Source: Dendrophyllia cribrosa (Eukaryota; Cnidaria; Anthozoa; Scleractinia; Dendrophylliidae). From it: DNA of 64,000 bases. Positions 42,906-55,326 of this stretch are shown one piece after another. Location of the stretch: positions 34,915,036 to 34,979,035 of the forward strand of contig JAJLRJ010000005.1 in NCBI GenBank assembly GCA_024195265.1, read 5' to 3'. The position numbers were made by a program, and so were the translations under genes. Numbering within the stretch: position 1 is the first letter of the stretch; the number at the start of each line of letters is the position of its first letter. The notes beneath the pieces are model-generated. The model saw nothing but the letters and a program-made list of their open reading frames with translations, had not been told where the DNA came from and ran no database searches.

Positions 42906-43723
42906 TAATTTCTCGAAGACAGAACAATGACGATTTCACACGGCCGCTTTTGTTTCGCGTGGCCTTTGTTTTGTTATCACACTGCAGTGAGCTGCGGAAC
43001 CTCCAGCGAAAAAAAACTTGAAAAAAACTGTTACCGGCCTGCGAGAGAGAGTGGCAATTTCACGGGTCCTGTTTCGCTACCATGAGTACCAGAGGTTTAT
43101 TTTTTTTAGTGGAAACTGGCTAGTTTACGAGCCGAGAATGCGAGAAGCGAACGCACCGGTTGTTGTCAAAAAAATTGCGACGCATAACAGTCTGTAATGC
43201 TTTAAATTTAAACCTAGAATTTTCCCGGCGGATTAGAAAATCTTGAATTAAACAAAGTTTATGATAGCAGAATCGGTAGGAATGACGAGGGTTTAACGCT
43301 AAATAACACAAGTTAATATTCTTTTCTGCTGCGACTTGATTTTGCATCGCATACCATCAAAAATATTAAACTCCGGCAGCGGCTTGAATTTGCATACGTC
43401 AAAAAACAACTCCGGTCTTCGACAGGAAAAAGTCACGCTTTCAAAACTAAAATTGGAAGTTTTCAATGAGACCAATATTAAAAATTAAAGTTTGTGGCGA
43501 ATGTAAAAAATTAAAAGTAAATTTGCAAACTTTGACACTGAAATCAAAGAGTACTAAATACATTGGCCTGAACGCAAGATTGAAAGTAGATATGCGTATT
43601 AACTGGTCACTCGAAAGTTATCTTAGTGAACTGGAGCTCCGTATATAAGAAAAAATATGTAACAAATCTTATAGCTAAGGAGAAACCTTTTGGAGCGATC
43701 AAAGATTTTTGCCTACGGGAGGT

Positions 43724-44370
43724 TTACTCACTGGTTTCAGCAGCGTTATCAAAGCTGTCTGCTGAAGGCTCAGTGCTCAGCCATCGATTAGGAATGTTGT
43801 GGTGTAGATAGTATTTTCCATTGACAAAAAACTTGTCGCCAATCACTGAAGCTCTATTTCTTGGATTAATGTTTCTTGCTTTCTTCATCGCTGGAACGAG
43901 AATGTTCTTTCGGATTTCTTGAACGCGCTTTGGTAGGTCTTCACCAATACTCACATTAGAACCTTTCAGGTTGTGACGAAATCTCCATACTTCGTCGCGG
44001 TCACTTCGGGAAGTGAAGCGAGCTATTATCGGTCGACATTTTGGATGACTGTAGTGCAGTCTTCGTCAGAGCGTTCCGGAATTTTGTAAAATAACATGTT
44101 CCATCTGCGGCTGTATAATTCTTGTCTTATGAGCTCGTCGTCTTGTTGAGCTTGTTCTTGTTCACATTCTGCTAACCGTTCGTTGGCTTCGGCTTGCTCT
44201 TTTTGAGTGAATTCGAGAGAACGTTGAAGGTCACTTGCGCTGGACTTTAGTTGTTTTATTTCCAACTTTGCCTCGGTTAGTTGAGCTTCTAGCTGGGCAA
44301 TACGTCCCTCTCGTTTGACTGCCTGCTGTTCAATTACTTTTATTCTTTCTAGAAGAGAGGCAATGGCGAC
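43724..44370 (-). pseudogene. LINE ORF1 (coiled coil and RNA-binding end)
   Basis: The minus-strand frame has a coiled coil (LERIKVIEQQAVKREGRIAQ and on), a RQELYSRRWNMLFYKIPE segment, then, after a deletion and frame change near 44030, RPIIARFTSRSDRD and DLPKRVQEIRKNILVPAM. The order coiled coil, RRM-like and C-terminal domain matches L1-type ORF1 proteins. Part of the RNA-binding middle seems deleted. Confidence 0.82.
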
Positions 44371-44376
44371 GTTGTT

Positions 44377-45729
44377 AGCGCATTGGGGGCTATCCCCAAA
44401 CCAAACACTGACAAAATCCGGCTCATTCATGATTGTAGCAGACCGCAACATTCCAATGTCAACTCCTATGCCACGACGCAACACTTTTCTTACGTGACTG
44501 TTGATCAAGCGGTATCAGTGATCAAGCCAAATGCCTATCTTGCAAAAATCGATCTCAAGAGTGCTTATCGCCATGTTCCAATACACCCGGCGAATTACTG
44601 CGCAACTGGCCTTGTGTGGCAATTCAAGGGTGATTAGCATATCATGTATTTGTATGACAACAAACTTCCCTTTGGGGCCGCAAAATCACCGGAGATATTT
44701 AACAGATTAACACAAGCTGTCACGCGAATAATGGCCCGGCGGGGATTTAACACAATTATTGCGTATCTGGATGACTTCCTTATCATTGGCGATAGCAGAC
44801 ATGAGTGTGAACTGGCTTATAATGAACTTATCAACCTTTTGAACGAAAAGGGATTTATCATAAACTGGGAAAAAGCAATTGGCCCCACTCAGCGGTTAAC
44901 TTTTCTTGTAATAGAGATCGATACAGTGCTTAATAGGCAACTTTGCTGCGTGAACTCCTTAGCGATACATTAATCAAGCGATCAATCATAAAGCGAGATT
45001 TGCAAAGCTTAGTCGGCAAATTAAATTTTGCGGCGAGAGTGGTATTTGGAGGTCGAACATTCCTGCGGCGCGTAATCGACGTAATGAACACATTGTCGCG
45101 ACCACACCACCACATCCGAATTAACAAACAGTTATGAGCTGATTTATTGTGGTGGGCGAACTTCCTGAGTGTCTTTAATGGCAAAACGTTTTTCGTTGAG
45201 TCAGAGCCAGTTCCCTCGGAAGAATTTTCCACTGATGCTTGCCTTACAGGTGGTGGCGCATTCTTTCGGGGCGACTGGTTCTACACTAACTGGGCAGTCG
45301 ATCACCCCAACCTAGCGTCTGCACATACATGTATCAACTTAAAGGAAACCTTCACTGTTTTATTAGCCGTATCTCGCCGGAAACATCAATTGCGTGACAA
45401 ATGGATTGTTGTCTACTCTGACAACTGTACAACAATCTGCGCGTTAAATAAAGGGACTTGCCGCAACCCCCAAGTCATGCAATGGCTTCGCTCCATATTT
45501 TGGCTCTCAGCTACCTACAATTTTCGTATCACTGCATGGTACATGTACATACCATCCAAAGCTAACTCAGTGGCAGACGCCATCTCGCGCCTTCATGACC
45601 TTGCGTCAAGTCATGTATTAAGTGAACTTTTATACTCTCTAATTTCAGGTTTCAATTTTGGCCATGTATTTTGCCTATTTCTTATTTCATTTTTTTTTCT
45701 CATGATTTTCTTCAAATTAAAGTACTTCT
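44377..45729 (+). pseudogene. DIRS-like pol, reverse transcriptase and RNase H piece
   Basis: The RT shows IRLIHDCSRP, AYLAKIDLKSAYRHVPIHP, LPFGAAKSPEIFN and the catalytic box IIAYLDDFLIIG (about 44758-44795). RNase H follows with FSTDACLTGGGAFF, LKETFTVLLAV, VVYSDNCTTICALNKG and NSVADAISRLHD, the four acidic positions of DIRS-type RNase H. In-frame stops lie at 44635-44637 and 45135-45137 and a frameshift near 44935. The tyrosine recombinase expected after RNase H in DIRS elements is not seen. Confidence 0.88.
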
Positions 45730-45831
45730 AGCAGAAACAGACTACATCAGGTTTCTAATATCTCGAAAGAAATTGATTTTTCACTACCTGCTGTGATATG
45801 TTCAGTAGTGGTTAGACAAAGTCACTCTTAA

Positions 45832-46392
45832 AGTACCCATAACGTTTTTTTTTATTTTCTTATCTAAATCTACACGTCACATAATGAACGTCTGCAAAAA
45901 TTTTTTTTTTGATTTCAACAAAACGTGAATGTTTTATGATTTTTTAAAGTCTTCGAAATTTGCCGCCATTTTGGATCACCATTCGCATTAGTCCCCTCTC
46001 GGTCGGAAGGGAGCTGTAACGGAGATTAAGGAATGCATGTTCAAGACTTATTCCCATCTCACTTGTAAATAAGCAGACATTTTTTTATTCTCGCCAAAAA
46101 TGCCTGAAAGATGTGTCGCAGCACGCTGTAACGACATATCTCACCCCAAGAAGAATATTTCTATGCACAAGATTCCTGAACCTAGCTATGTCACAGACGG
46201 ATCTCGTGGGCTTATTATGAGCCCGTTGCCATTCTTATCAGTGGGGCAGGTCGACTGCAAAAAAATAGGATTTCAAAGACTTTAAAAAGTCATAAAAAGC
46301 ATGTTTAACTGAAATCAAAATTTTTTTTGCAGACGCTCATTACATGACCTGCAGATTTAGATAAGAAAATAAAAAAAAATCATTATGGGCAC
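45832..46392 (+). mobile_element. TTAA-flanked short transposon with THAP fragment
   Basis: Inverted ends about 80 bp long (AGTACCCATAACG...TTTTCTTATCTAAATCT and the complement of ...GTGCCCATAATG) are bounded by TTAA (45828-45831, 46393-46396). A short frame from ATG 46100 reads MPERCVAARCNDISHP...SMHKIPE, the start of a THAP zinc finger, after which it loses similarity. Kolobok and P-type transposases carry THAP domains, so this is a deletion derivative. Confidence 0.78.
46100..46285 (+). pseudogene. THAP-domain N-terminal fragment
   Basis: CVAARCN and HKIP match the first half of the C2CH THAP zinc finger; the second Cys-His pair and AVPTIF region are absent. Confidence 0.6.
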
Positions 46393-46428
46393 TTAAATAC
46401 ATGTAGTTACTATTTTTCCCCCCCTCAG

Positions 46429-46470
46429 GTCAGCCTCCTATGGCACTGAAATCTCAGCTCAGAGAAAAAG
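46429..46470 (+). CDS. PPFIBP: Liprin-beta exon 5 (14 codons)
   Basis: Acceptor CCCCTCAG|GTCAGC and donor AAAAAG|GTACCG. The 42-nt exon is phase 1 at both ends and completes the Gly codon begun in exon 4, coding QPPMALKSQLREK. It is short, but phase and splice sites fit both neighbours. Confidence 0.72.
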
Positions 46471-46727
46471 GTACCGCAGTAACTACATTGCATAACTTAC
46501 TGTGCCGTTCTTTGTAGTACCTGTATTTGGTACATTAAACAACTTATTGATAAGCACATTTATTTCATTTCCACCCATAGAAATATGTGACTTAAGGAAG
46601 CTTGCAATCTGTTAGGGCACATTCTCAAAAGTTTTGATACTGCACTCTACTATGTGATGTTGATTGAAACCTGGAAATAATAATATTAATTTGTACATGT
46701 ACCATTTGTTTTTTGATCCTTTGCTAG

Positions 46728-46837
46728 CTTCAGAGGTGAGTCACTTGAAAATGGAAGTTGAGACCTTGACAGCATCCTGCAAAGAAAAGGACCAACTTCT
46801 ACAAGAAGCCCAACAATCTATTTTAAAGTTCAAACGA
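46728..46837 (+). CDS. PPFIBP: Liprin-beta exon 6
   Basis: Acceptor TTTGCTAG|CTTCAG and donor AAACGA|GTAAGT. It enters in phase 1 and leaves in phase 0, coding coiled-coil sequence ASEVSHLKMEVETLTASCKE and on to ILKFKR. It corresponds to the later coiled-coil portion of liprin-beta before the Ser/Pro linker. Confidence 0.83.
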
Positions 46838-48592
46838 GTAAGTGCCTGGTCATACAAATTAATAGATTTTAGTTTTACTTGTATAAAAAATTATTTGTAT
46901 TTTAGCATCAAAAATAGGCATAAGTGGTGGATTTCAGCTTACTTTAGCCATGCCGTTTGCCAAGATTGTTTGGAAATCTGGAAGTACGTTGTGAAGTTGT
47001 CAATTACAGTACATTGTCATTTAGCCATTGCGGTGCCAACGAAGCTTGTAAACTCTGAAGTTTTTCTTTTGCTATTTGCAAAGGCAAAACAATTTTTAGC
47101 TCTGGGTGGATTAAGATTATTTTGTGGACTTGTAAGACAAATCTTAATCTTAATAAACTTAATCTTAATAAACTGGCAGAGAGTTATTTTAATTCATGGT
47201 GAGATCTTGTAAGATGCATGCTGCTATTTCAGTTGTGGTTTCAAATTCGACTAATGATCATATAGAGTGACATAATATTTTCTTCTATTTTCACTTTAAA
47301 TATTTTGCAATGTTTGCTTGTGCTGTTGTCTGTTTTTTATATATCGCTTAGCTAGATTTAGCCTCAGCAAAACAATTGGAGCGATATTGCGACTTCTGAA
47401 CAGATGTTTTCATTAAATACTAATTAATGTTACAAACAAAGATGTTTTTTTGTAAAAGCATGTTGCATATTTCCTTTTGTCCATTGATCTAATTTTCCAA
47501 ATATACATTTAAAAAAAAAAATGATGCGCAGTTATTGAAATAATTTGTCTTATTTTTGAAAACAGCATCACAGCAACTTTTTAGTTTACCAACTTCTTTA
47601 CGCCAAAATCGCAAACTTGAAAACAAAATTTCACAATTTGGTTTGTTAACTGACAAAATATAATGTAATTGGCAAATTAGCAAGTGAATGTAGTTTCGAA
47701 TTTCCCAACTAACTTCAGTTGGCAATTAGCCAAAGAAAGCTCTATCCACTGTAAAACAGCAACTTTGCCCACTCTGCTAGACAGTTTTCTTTCTTTTGAT
47801 TTGGTTTAATTTTGGAAGTAGTGCCTCTTACATCATACATGTATGTGTTGTAGTTTGAAATGAGTTTTAGGTCAAATTTGGTCAATTTGTTTTAAACTAG
47901 TTCAAAATGAATTTTGCCTAGTAGGTTTAATTGTTTCAAACTAGTTTATTATCAACTGTCTGAAAAAGGTATTTTATGTTTTGGGGTGTGGTAAAAAAAA
48001 TTTGGGCTTGGCTTTTTTTTTTGGGGGGGGGGGGGGGATTATAAAAAGAATCATGAAAAAAAAAAGAAGTAAGATCTCCCCTCTAGTTCTCTATTTCACA
48101 TTTCCCTGACTCCCATACCATTCCCCTCCCTGACTCCCATACCAAAAGCTAGTCAAGAAGAGCTAAAGGAGTCCAGCAAATCCAAAACTAGTAACAACAT
48201 TATTTATAGATGATACATGTACAGTATGTACCAACCTTACCTCAAAGCTAACCATTTAAAAGTAGTGCTTACATGTAACCCTTATTACCTCGCAAACTTG
48301 TTGCATAATAGGCGTAAAATTAAAACTTGTTCTTCACCCTAATAACATAGTTTAAAACCAATGAACTAGTTCAAAACAATTTGACCTAGGTTAAAACAAA
48401 TTGATCTACAATAATTTTATCAGTTACATTTGTTGGAACATTGTCTGCTTTCTTACCCTTCTTTCACTTCAATGTTGATGTTCAAGATGCTAAAGTCCCC
48501 CCCAAAAAATATGCAAATGCAACATTAGGGATGTTCAAGATGCTAAAGTAAAAAAAATAACACCAATGCAACAATGGGGAGAGAGCAGCAAC

Positions 48593-49333
48593 ATTGGGGT
48601 GAAAGGAGACGAGGGTCTGCACATGAATATATACATGCTCTACATTGGGGTGAAAGGAGACGAGGGTCTGCACATGAATATATACATGCTCTACATTGGG
48701 GTGAAAGGAGAGGGTCTGCACATGCATATATACATGCTCTACATTGGGGTGAAAGGAGACGAGGGTCTGCACATGAATATATACATGCTCTACATTGGGG
48801 TGAAAGGAGAGGGTCTGCACATGCATATATACATGCTCTACATTGGGGTGAAAGGAGAGGGTCTGCACATGAATATATACATGCTCTACATTGGGGTGAA
48901 AGGAGAGGGTCTGCACATGCATATATACATGCTCTACATTGGGGTGAAAGGAGAGGGTCTGCACATGAATATATACATGCTCTACATTGGGGTGAAAGGA
49001 GAGGGTCTGCACATGAATATATACATGCTCTACATTGGGGTGAAAGGAGACGAGGGTCTGCACATGAATAAATACATGCTCTACATTGGGGTGAAAGGAG
49101 ACGAGGGTCTGCACATGAATATATACATGCTCTACATTGGGGTGAAAGGAGACGAGGGTCTGCACATGAATATATACATGCTCTACATTGGGGTGAAAGG
49201 AGAGGGTCTGCACATGAATATATACATGCTCTACATTGGGGTGAAAGGAGGGGGTCTGCACATGAATATATACATGCTCTACATTGGGGTGAAAGGAGAC
49301 GAGGGTCTGCACATGAATATATACACGCTCTAC
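48593..49333. repeat. Minisatellite, 15 copies of a 48/51-bp unit
   Basis: The unit runs from ATTGGGGTGAAAGGAG through GGGTCTGCACATGAATAT to ACATGCTCTAC. Seven copies have an extra ACG-type triplet (51 bp) and eight do not (48 bp). Because all lengths are multiples of three, frames stay open on both strands. It lies within liprin-beta intron 6, so it is not coding for the host protein. Confidence 0.95.
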
Positions 49334-49650
49334 ATTATTTTCTGAACTGACAAATCTGGACTTTTCGTGAAGTGTTTCATTCCAAGTAATTATGTCTTGT
49401 ATTGTAGCTTAGGTTAAAATCAGTCTGACCTAAAATACATTTTAAATTACAACATATGCATATATTATATTAAAAGTGGCTCCATGCAGAAAATTTCACC
49501 AAGACTTCATATTTATTTGATATATATTATCATTGTGATTGTTACTTATTTTTATACATTACCTTTAGTTGGAGATTTTCTCTTCAAAAAACTTATTACT
49601 ATATAAATAGGGTTACATCTCAAGGATTATCATTATTTATTAACTGTTAG

Positions 49651-49834
49651 ATCGAAGAGATGCTCATGAGAGCAAACCAGCGGAAAGGTTCTGATGGAAG
49701 CCCGGTTGTTTCACTGGATGGTATGGATAGCAGTAGTGTTCACAGTGCAGATATGTTGATGACACCTAGTAGTACAAGCAGTCCAGAACCTTACCCTACA
49801 ACCCCAACTCACTGTAGTCGACCACTGCTTACAG
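49651..49834 (+). CDS. PPFIBP: Liprin-beta exon 7 (linker)
   Basis: Acceptor AACTGTTAG|ATCGAA and donor TTACAG|GTACCT; phase 0 in, phase 1 out. The peptide IEEMLMRANQRKGSDGSP ends the coiled coil and opens a Ser/Thr/Pro-rich linker (MTPSSTSSPEPYPTTPTH), likely unstructured and rich in possible phosphorylation sites. Confidence 0.85.
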
Positions 49835-52138
49835 GTACCTGCTTTTCCTCAGTTATAATTTATTATAAGGGGGCAGGAAGTATATGGGAGATGAGAAAAG
49901 ATAGAGCTGGAAACTGGATTCACAAGAAACAGAAACACTATAATATTATTATAATACTGCATAGTATTTTGCAATAGGATAGAAAACTACGAAGTGGCAG
50001 GAATGCTTTGTTAAAGATTGGTTGGAACCAGTACAAGGGTTTGAGAAGTAGCAGGTTCAGCCACAAAATGTGGACTGACATGATCCCACTTCCGTTTTCT
50101 CATAAAAAATAGTTATATAATAAGTACAAAATTAATTTTGAAGAAATTCTACTTGAAAAAAAAAAGTGCTGATTTTGTTTTGAAGATTTTTAAAAACTAA
50201 GAAAAATGAATAATGGTTTTTTTTAGTGTTTAGTGTGAATAAAAATTTTAATAGACAACAACAGGGTTTTTTGGGAAAATGATGACAGAACAAAATCATT
50301 GGTGTGGTTGAGTGATTAAGGCATGGCTGCTGGAGTTTAAATTTGTAAGGGCTGATTTACATGGTACAACTTTGTCACATTATGACGTTTTTATGCCATG
50401 CTTACGACCCAAATTGCTTCATGCGAATCAACCTACAACTTACATACGATTGTCGTGTGCAACAGAATAAAATCCTTTCTACTGAGTGGCAGTCAGTAAG
50501 TCTCCCACAAATGCCAAGACATTGATTAAAGTTTTGAAGATGTTTACCGATGAAGAGACAGAGTTACTTACGCTATCAGTTTATGGGGCATCAAAGAAGT
50601 CCTTTTAAACTGTGAAGGCAGAGACCCGGCATAGACTTTTTTAGAAAAGATGCCAAAATGGCCACACTTAATTGAATTCTAGCGCAAATCTGCAAAAAAG
50701 GTTTACAAAGGCAGTTTAAATACATCCACAACAGCTTCGTGTTACATGTAACACAACTACAAGTTCTGTCACAGTCATGTGGCTGGTACATGTAGTTTTC
50801 ATAGCTTTCTTTATCTGACACATTTATATGAAAGGGCCTTGCAAAAGACTGATCATAAAGGGACTATTTACAGTGTAGATTGTACAAATAAATTATGTAA
50901 TTGCTGTTAACCCTCGGATGTACAGTGTACACGCAAACTTGTACCCCCACCGTGGTACAGGGGGGGGGGGGGGGAGCCCCCCTTTGGGTTTTTGCAATGT
51001 TGTAATATTTCGGAAATATTTGCGGGCGACAAGAGGAGCCCACAATCCTAATCTCAACGTTGCTAGTACAAACGCATGCGCGGCAGTTATGTAGTTTGGC
51101 CCTGACTCGATTTTTGCCCTATTCGCGTGGACTTCCACCATGAATGTATGGAATGCAATTGGAATGCAAAGAATGCAATTTTATCATGCGCATCACGCGT
51201 ATTTGGACCTTGGATCACATGAAACTCACGCATAGCAGCAGCGCCGTCCAATCCAAAACGAAGGTGTCAACCTGGGACGTTTCCTGTTCATGTCGCGTTG
51301 GATGTCATTTTCCGGCCTCATTCCGCCTCAAGCGAGTAGCAAGAGTAGCATGGAGCGAGAGCATCGTTCGATCTTTACCTCAAGGTGTAGCGATAGTGTT
51401 GTTCGTCCTTGATCTGACAAGCGTGTAGTCAGAGATTGTTGTTCGTCCGATCTGTTTGTCCTTGATCTCGTTGAAGCGTGAACCTTGGAGCTAGTCTGTT
51501 CACAGACTTTTCCTTTTGAGCCGAGCGCGCGAGCGCGGAGCGTGAGAACGAGCCAGGAGGGCAAGAAAAAAAGGAAAGTCTGTGGACTTCTTCTTTTTTT
51601 TTCTCCTGTCGCCCTAGGGGCTTGTTCTTTCGCTACGTGCTCGCACTCACGTGCGTTTGCTTCGCTCGCGCTGGACAAAAAAAATCGGTCTGTAGACAGA
51701 CCACCTTGGAGCGGGAGCGTTGTTCTATCTCTGCAGTTTAGTAAATTTTTAAGGTTTTTACACTTTTAAAGATTATTTTGTTGTATCATAATCGTAATAT
51801 AGTGTCGTTTTTACCGCTGCTTATACATAAAGAGAAGCTTTTGACTTTTTGTTGTGTATGTGTGCGTAATTTCACACCAGCTGTCAGCCTGTCACCCACT
51901 TCAGTTTGTGTATGAAATATCGGCGCAGTTTTGCCACAGTTATACCATTACTAACACCACTTTGTTCACTACAAAATAAGTCAACTGTATAGTGTGTGTT
52001 CGGATGATGTCACAAACTTACCGTCGGCCATGTTGGAGAACTGACGTAATCAAAATGGTGACTGAAACAACATAACTTGAGCCTCCGATGCTGTCAAATA
52101 TGCTAAAATCTCGAAGGCCTCTTTCAGAAACATCCTGT

Positions 52139-52384
52139 GAGTATTCTATCTTTGTTTGGAAATGCCAAGCACTTCGAAAAATTATTTTGGTTTTGTAGTT
52201 GACGAATTCTTCGAGCTTGTGCATGCTATAAAATCGCTATGTTCTCGACAATCAGATTTTCTACATTGTAAGTGTCGAGAACACAGCGATTTTATAGTAT
52301 GCACAAGCTCGGGGAATTTGTCAACTACAAAACCAAAATAACGTTTCGAAGCGCTTGACATTTCTAAACAAAGATAGAATACTC
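52139..52384. repeat. Foldback element, arms about 115 bp
   Basis: GAGTATTCTATCTTTGTTT is matched by AAACAAAGATAGAATACTC, and complementarity continues inward through TTTTGGTTTTGTAGTTGACG and AAATCGCTATGTTCTCGACA. A short central spacer lies near 52250-52268. Confidence 0.88.
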
Positions 52385-55179
52385 TTAGGAGGTTTAAATG
52401 AAGCTTTTCGTGAAAATTCTGTGAGAATTTCTGAGGCATTTTTGAAGACCCTTTGAAGACCGTGCCCGGCAGCTGGGGTCACGTTACTAATCGCTGAAGC
52501 TTTCTACCAGTTCCAACCCAAATTCCCTGAAAATCAACCAAACTTTTTGCTTTCCAACCGAAAATACCGGTTTTCTTGGCTAAATAGTAAGCACCCGGGG
52601 AACAAGTTCCCCACAGAAACCACTTCGAAACAAAATTTCGTGAAGACATATTGCAGTGTGCAATCAAGGAGCCGACAAACTAGCTAAAGGGACGCTACAA
52701 GACTGATTGTACGATTTGTTGCAACCATGAAAATGATTCCATTTTATAAGAAATATTGTTGACGTAAAACCGATTTTATAAGTGTGGCTGATTTTCTACT
52801 CTGTAATAATGTTTTCAAGGTTTAAAAAGAATCGGGCCGGCAAATCGGCAAATTGAATTGATCCAAACAAATATGGCCCTAATTATTGAAAGAAAAGGGT
52901 TTTTGGGATTTAAATTAGCACAAATGAAAAAAAAGCACTGCACGTTAGCTACCTTTTCGATTTTAATTCACAACGTTAAAAGAAACGCGAGTTATGATTT
53001 CAAAAGCGCTCGCACTGCCTGCTCTCTAGAAGGTAAACACGGGGAAAACTCATCAAAGTGGTCTTCCAACATGGCGGACGGTAATTCAAGGGTCACGTGA
53101 GCGCACACACTCTACACAGAGCTATCATGGTGAAAACGCGGCAAATACAGTGTAAGCTATGACGACCTATCACGTGCAAGCCTTTTGTTTCTCTAAAAAT
53201 CTTACCAAGCACAGCAAAGCCATTAAAGCTGAATTACAGTCTGTACTGCGCAATCTCGGGGTTTGTTTCATTTTTGGTTTTGAATTTGTTAATATGTTAC
53301 ACTTCGGTAATAGCATACATGTAGAAAATGGGAGTAAACCGTCCGTCCGTCATTACGGCGGTTGTGTTTACGAATGCTTGATGAGCTGAAACGTCGGTTT
53401 GAGAAAACTTTGGGTTGTTTTTACTTGTTATTATTGTTTGGCAAGGACATCTGACGTTAATAATGAAGGAAAAGGTAAGTTTGCCTCATGATTTTCATTT
53501 TCGCTAGTAAACGTTCCTTGTTTGTGAGTCTCACAAACATTGCTGAGCTGAGATTGCGCAGTACGGACTGTAATTGATCTTTAATATAGTCGTTTCGTTT
53601 CAGTTTCAATTCAGTGATATTTCAACTTATGCAAATCAACAAGTGCCGTATTTGTTTGATTTCATTATTATTCATTCAAATGACATCTTCAAGTTTTGCA
53701 TGTTATAATTTTTGAATAAATCATTGTTGTGTTACATCAATTCATCTTGACTCAATCAATGCCCACAATTTATAACCTAGGGTGATTTTATTTACACCGT
53801 GAAACAACAAGAAACAATTACAGCGTATTAGTATAACTGAACAAAACAAAACAATGGAACTAGTGTCTCATGGAATGTTATAGTTTAGGTATTACTAACT
53901 GTTTCAAAGGTTTAGTAAAATCACTCTATGCAACACCTGCATGTACACTTTCTGGCAAATAAATTATAAGTGGCAAATATAGAGGAGGAAAAAGGGGGTG
54001 GGGCAGGGGGGGCCGTGCTACCCTTATGGGCAAATATTAAAGCCCCGCGAAGCATAAACATTTTCCCCTTTGGGCCCCGAAATATTTTATTACCCAAAGA
54101 GCCAAAATGTATAATGCCCCTATTTTAGAATTAATCTCAATGCGCCACTGATTACAACTTAGTACACCTCTGTTACATTTTTATTAACCCAAAAGCACAA
54201 TGCATCGTCCTCGCCCGCACTTCCTAACCTTTGGTTATTACTGGTTTACGTCTAATAGATTGCCTGTGATGTGCTCTACAAGATAAGGCAAATATTATGG
54301 GTTTTGGCACTGCTGGGGTCCGTGATGTCATCCAAAATGGCTGCCAAGATGGCCCCCATCTTGGATTTTACTAAAAATTCAATTTTATCGGGAAAATGCA
54401 GAAATCGAAATATTTTTTGCTAGAGTTGCAAAATAACATACAGTTAATCATTTTGGTAGTTAATCATTTTTGCTTTTGGTAGCATTTTATATGTTTTTTT
54501 TTTCACCGCAAAAAGGTAAAAAAACAAGCATTTTTATTCAAAAATGGCTTGACCTCATGCTACTTATGACATCATATCTCGTTACCATAGCAACCGGTTG
54601 TCGCCAAACTTTACCAAAATGTGTCTCAAGGATAAACAAACAGCCGCTGAAGATGACATATGCAAATCTTAAAGGTCTTGAAAAAATCGGAGAAAAACCT
54701 TAAGGTGGGGTGGATAGCACTATCCACCAGATAAATCACTATCCAGTGCATAACACGATTGAAGGGGGCTTCTGGCAAGAATGTCCTAAGTATGTTTTTG
54801 GCAACTTTGACTAAAATTGTATGTTTTAGGCCTTAAAAAACACAGTTTTGTCAAATTAATGATTTTTTATTGTAAAGGTACTTAAAACAGATCCAAAATG
54901 GGTAAGAAAATCCACATCTTTAAGAAAATGTTTTGGGCCTTAGGACACCCTATGTATCTTTTCAAGATAAAATTTTATTCTGTTTGAAGATAGAAGATTT
55001 GTTGACCTGGTTGAAATTCTTTCAGTCATATTTACATGATCCAGTCATAATTTTGGCAAGTAAGTCCCTTTTTAGGCCAGATTTTTGCAAAATGTTTCAA
55101 ACAAAGTGCTTTCAATGTTATTGCCGGGAGCCCTTCAATTGGTTTTGCTAATGCTTATCCGCTGGATAGTGATTCATCA

Positions 55180-55326
55180 GGCCCCAGTTGTTCAAAAGGT
55201 GGATAGCGCTATCCACCGGATAAATCTCTATCCAGTGGATAACGCAATTGATTTTGTACACGTTTATCTGCTGGATAGCGATTTATCTGCTGGACAGCGC
55301 TATCCACCTTTTGAACAACCGGGGCC
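55180..55326. mobile_element. Palindromic MITE with nested GGTGGATAGCGCTATCCACC
   Basis: The ends GGCCCCAGTTGTTCAAAAGG and, in complement, GGCCCCGGTTGTTCAAAAGG are inverted. Just inside each lies a 20-bp perfect or near-perfect palindrome, so it can form a cruciform with hairpins in its arms. Related partial copies lie at 54706-54760 and 55329-55372. Confidence 0.8.

Larger units (their letters stand above)
38278..44371 (-). mobile_element. L1/Tx1-like LINE, 6.1 kb, inserted in DIRS-like pol
   Basis: The poly(T) at 38276-38292 is the 3' poly(A) tail of a minus-strand LINE; ORF1 lies near 44370 and ORF2 at 38470-42250. TTGTT flanks both sides (38273-38277 and 44372-44376), a short target duplication. 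Removing the element joins the DIRS-like frame. Both ORFs are broken. The 1.5-kb stretch 42250-43724 between them contains a TCGAG-type minisatellite and AT-rich sequence without recognisable coding. Confidence 0.88.

Noticed and set aside
48482..49345. Opposing frames of 276 and 259 codons resembling a repeat protein, and a CRISPR-like look
   Set aside because: Contiguous tandem units without unique spacers, in a eukaryotic intron; openness follows from triplet unit lengths.
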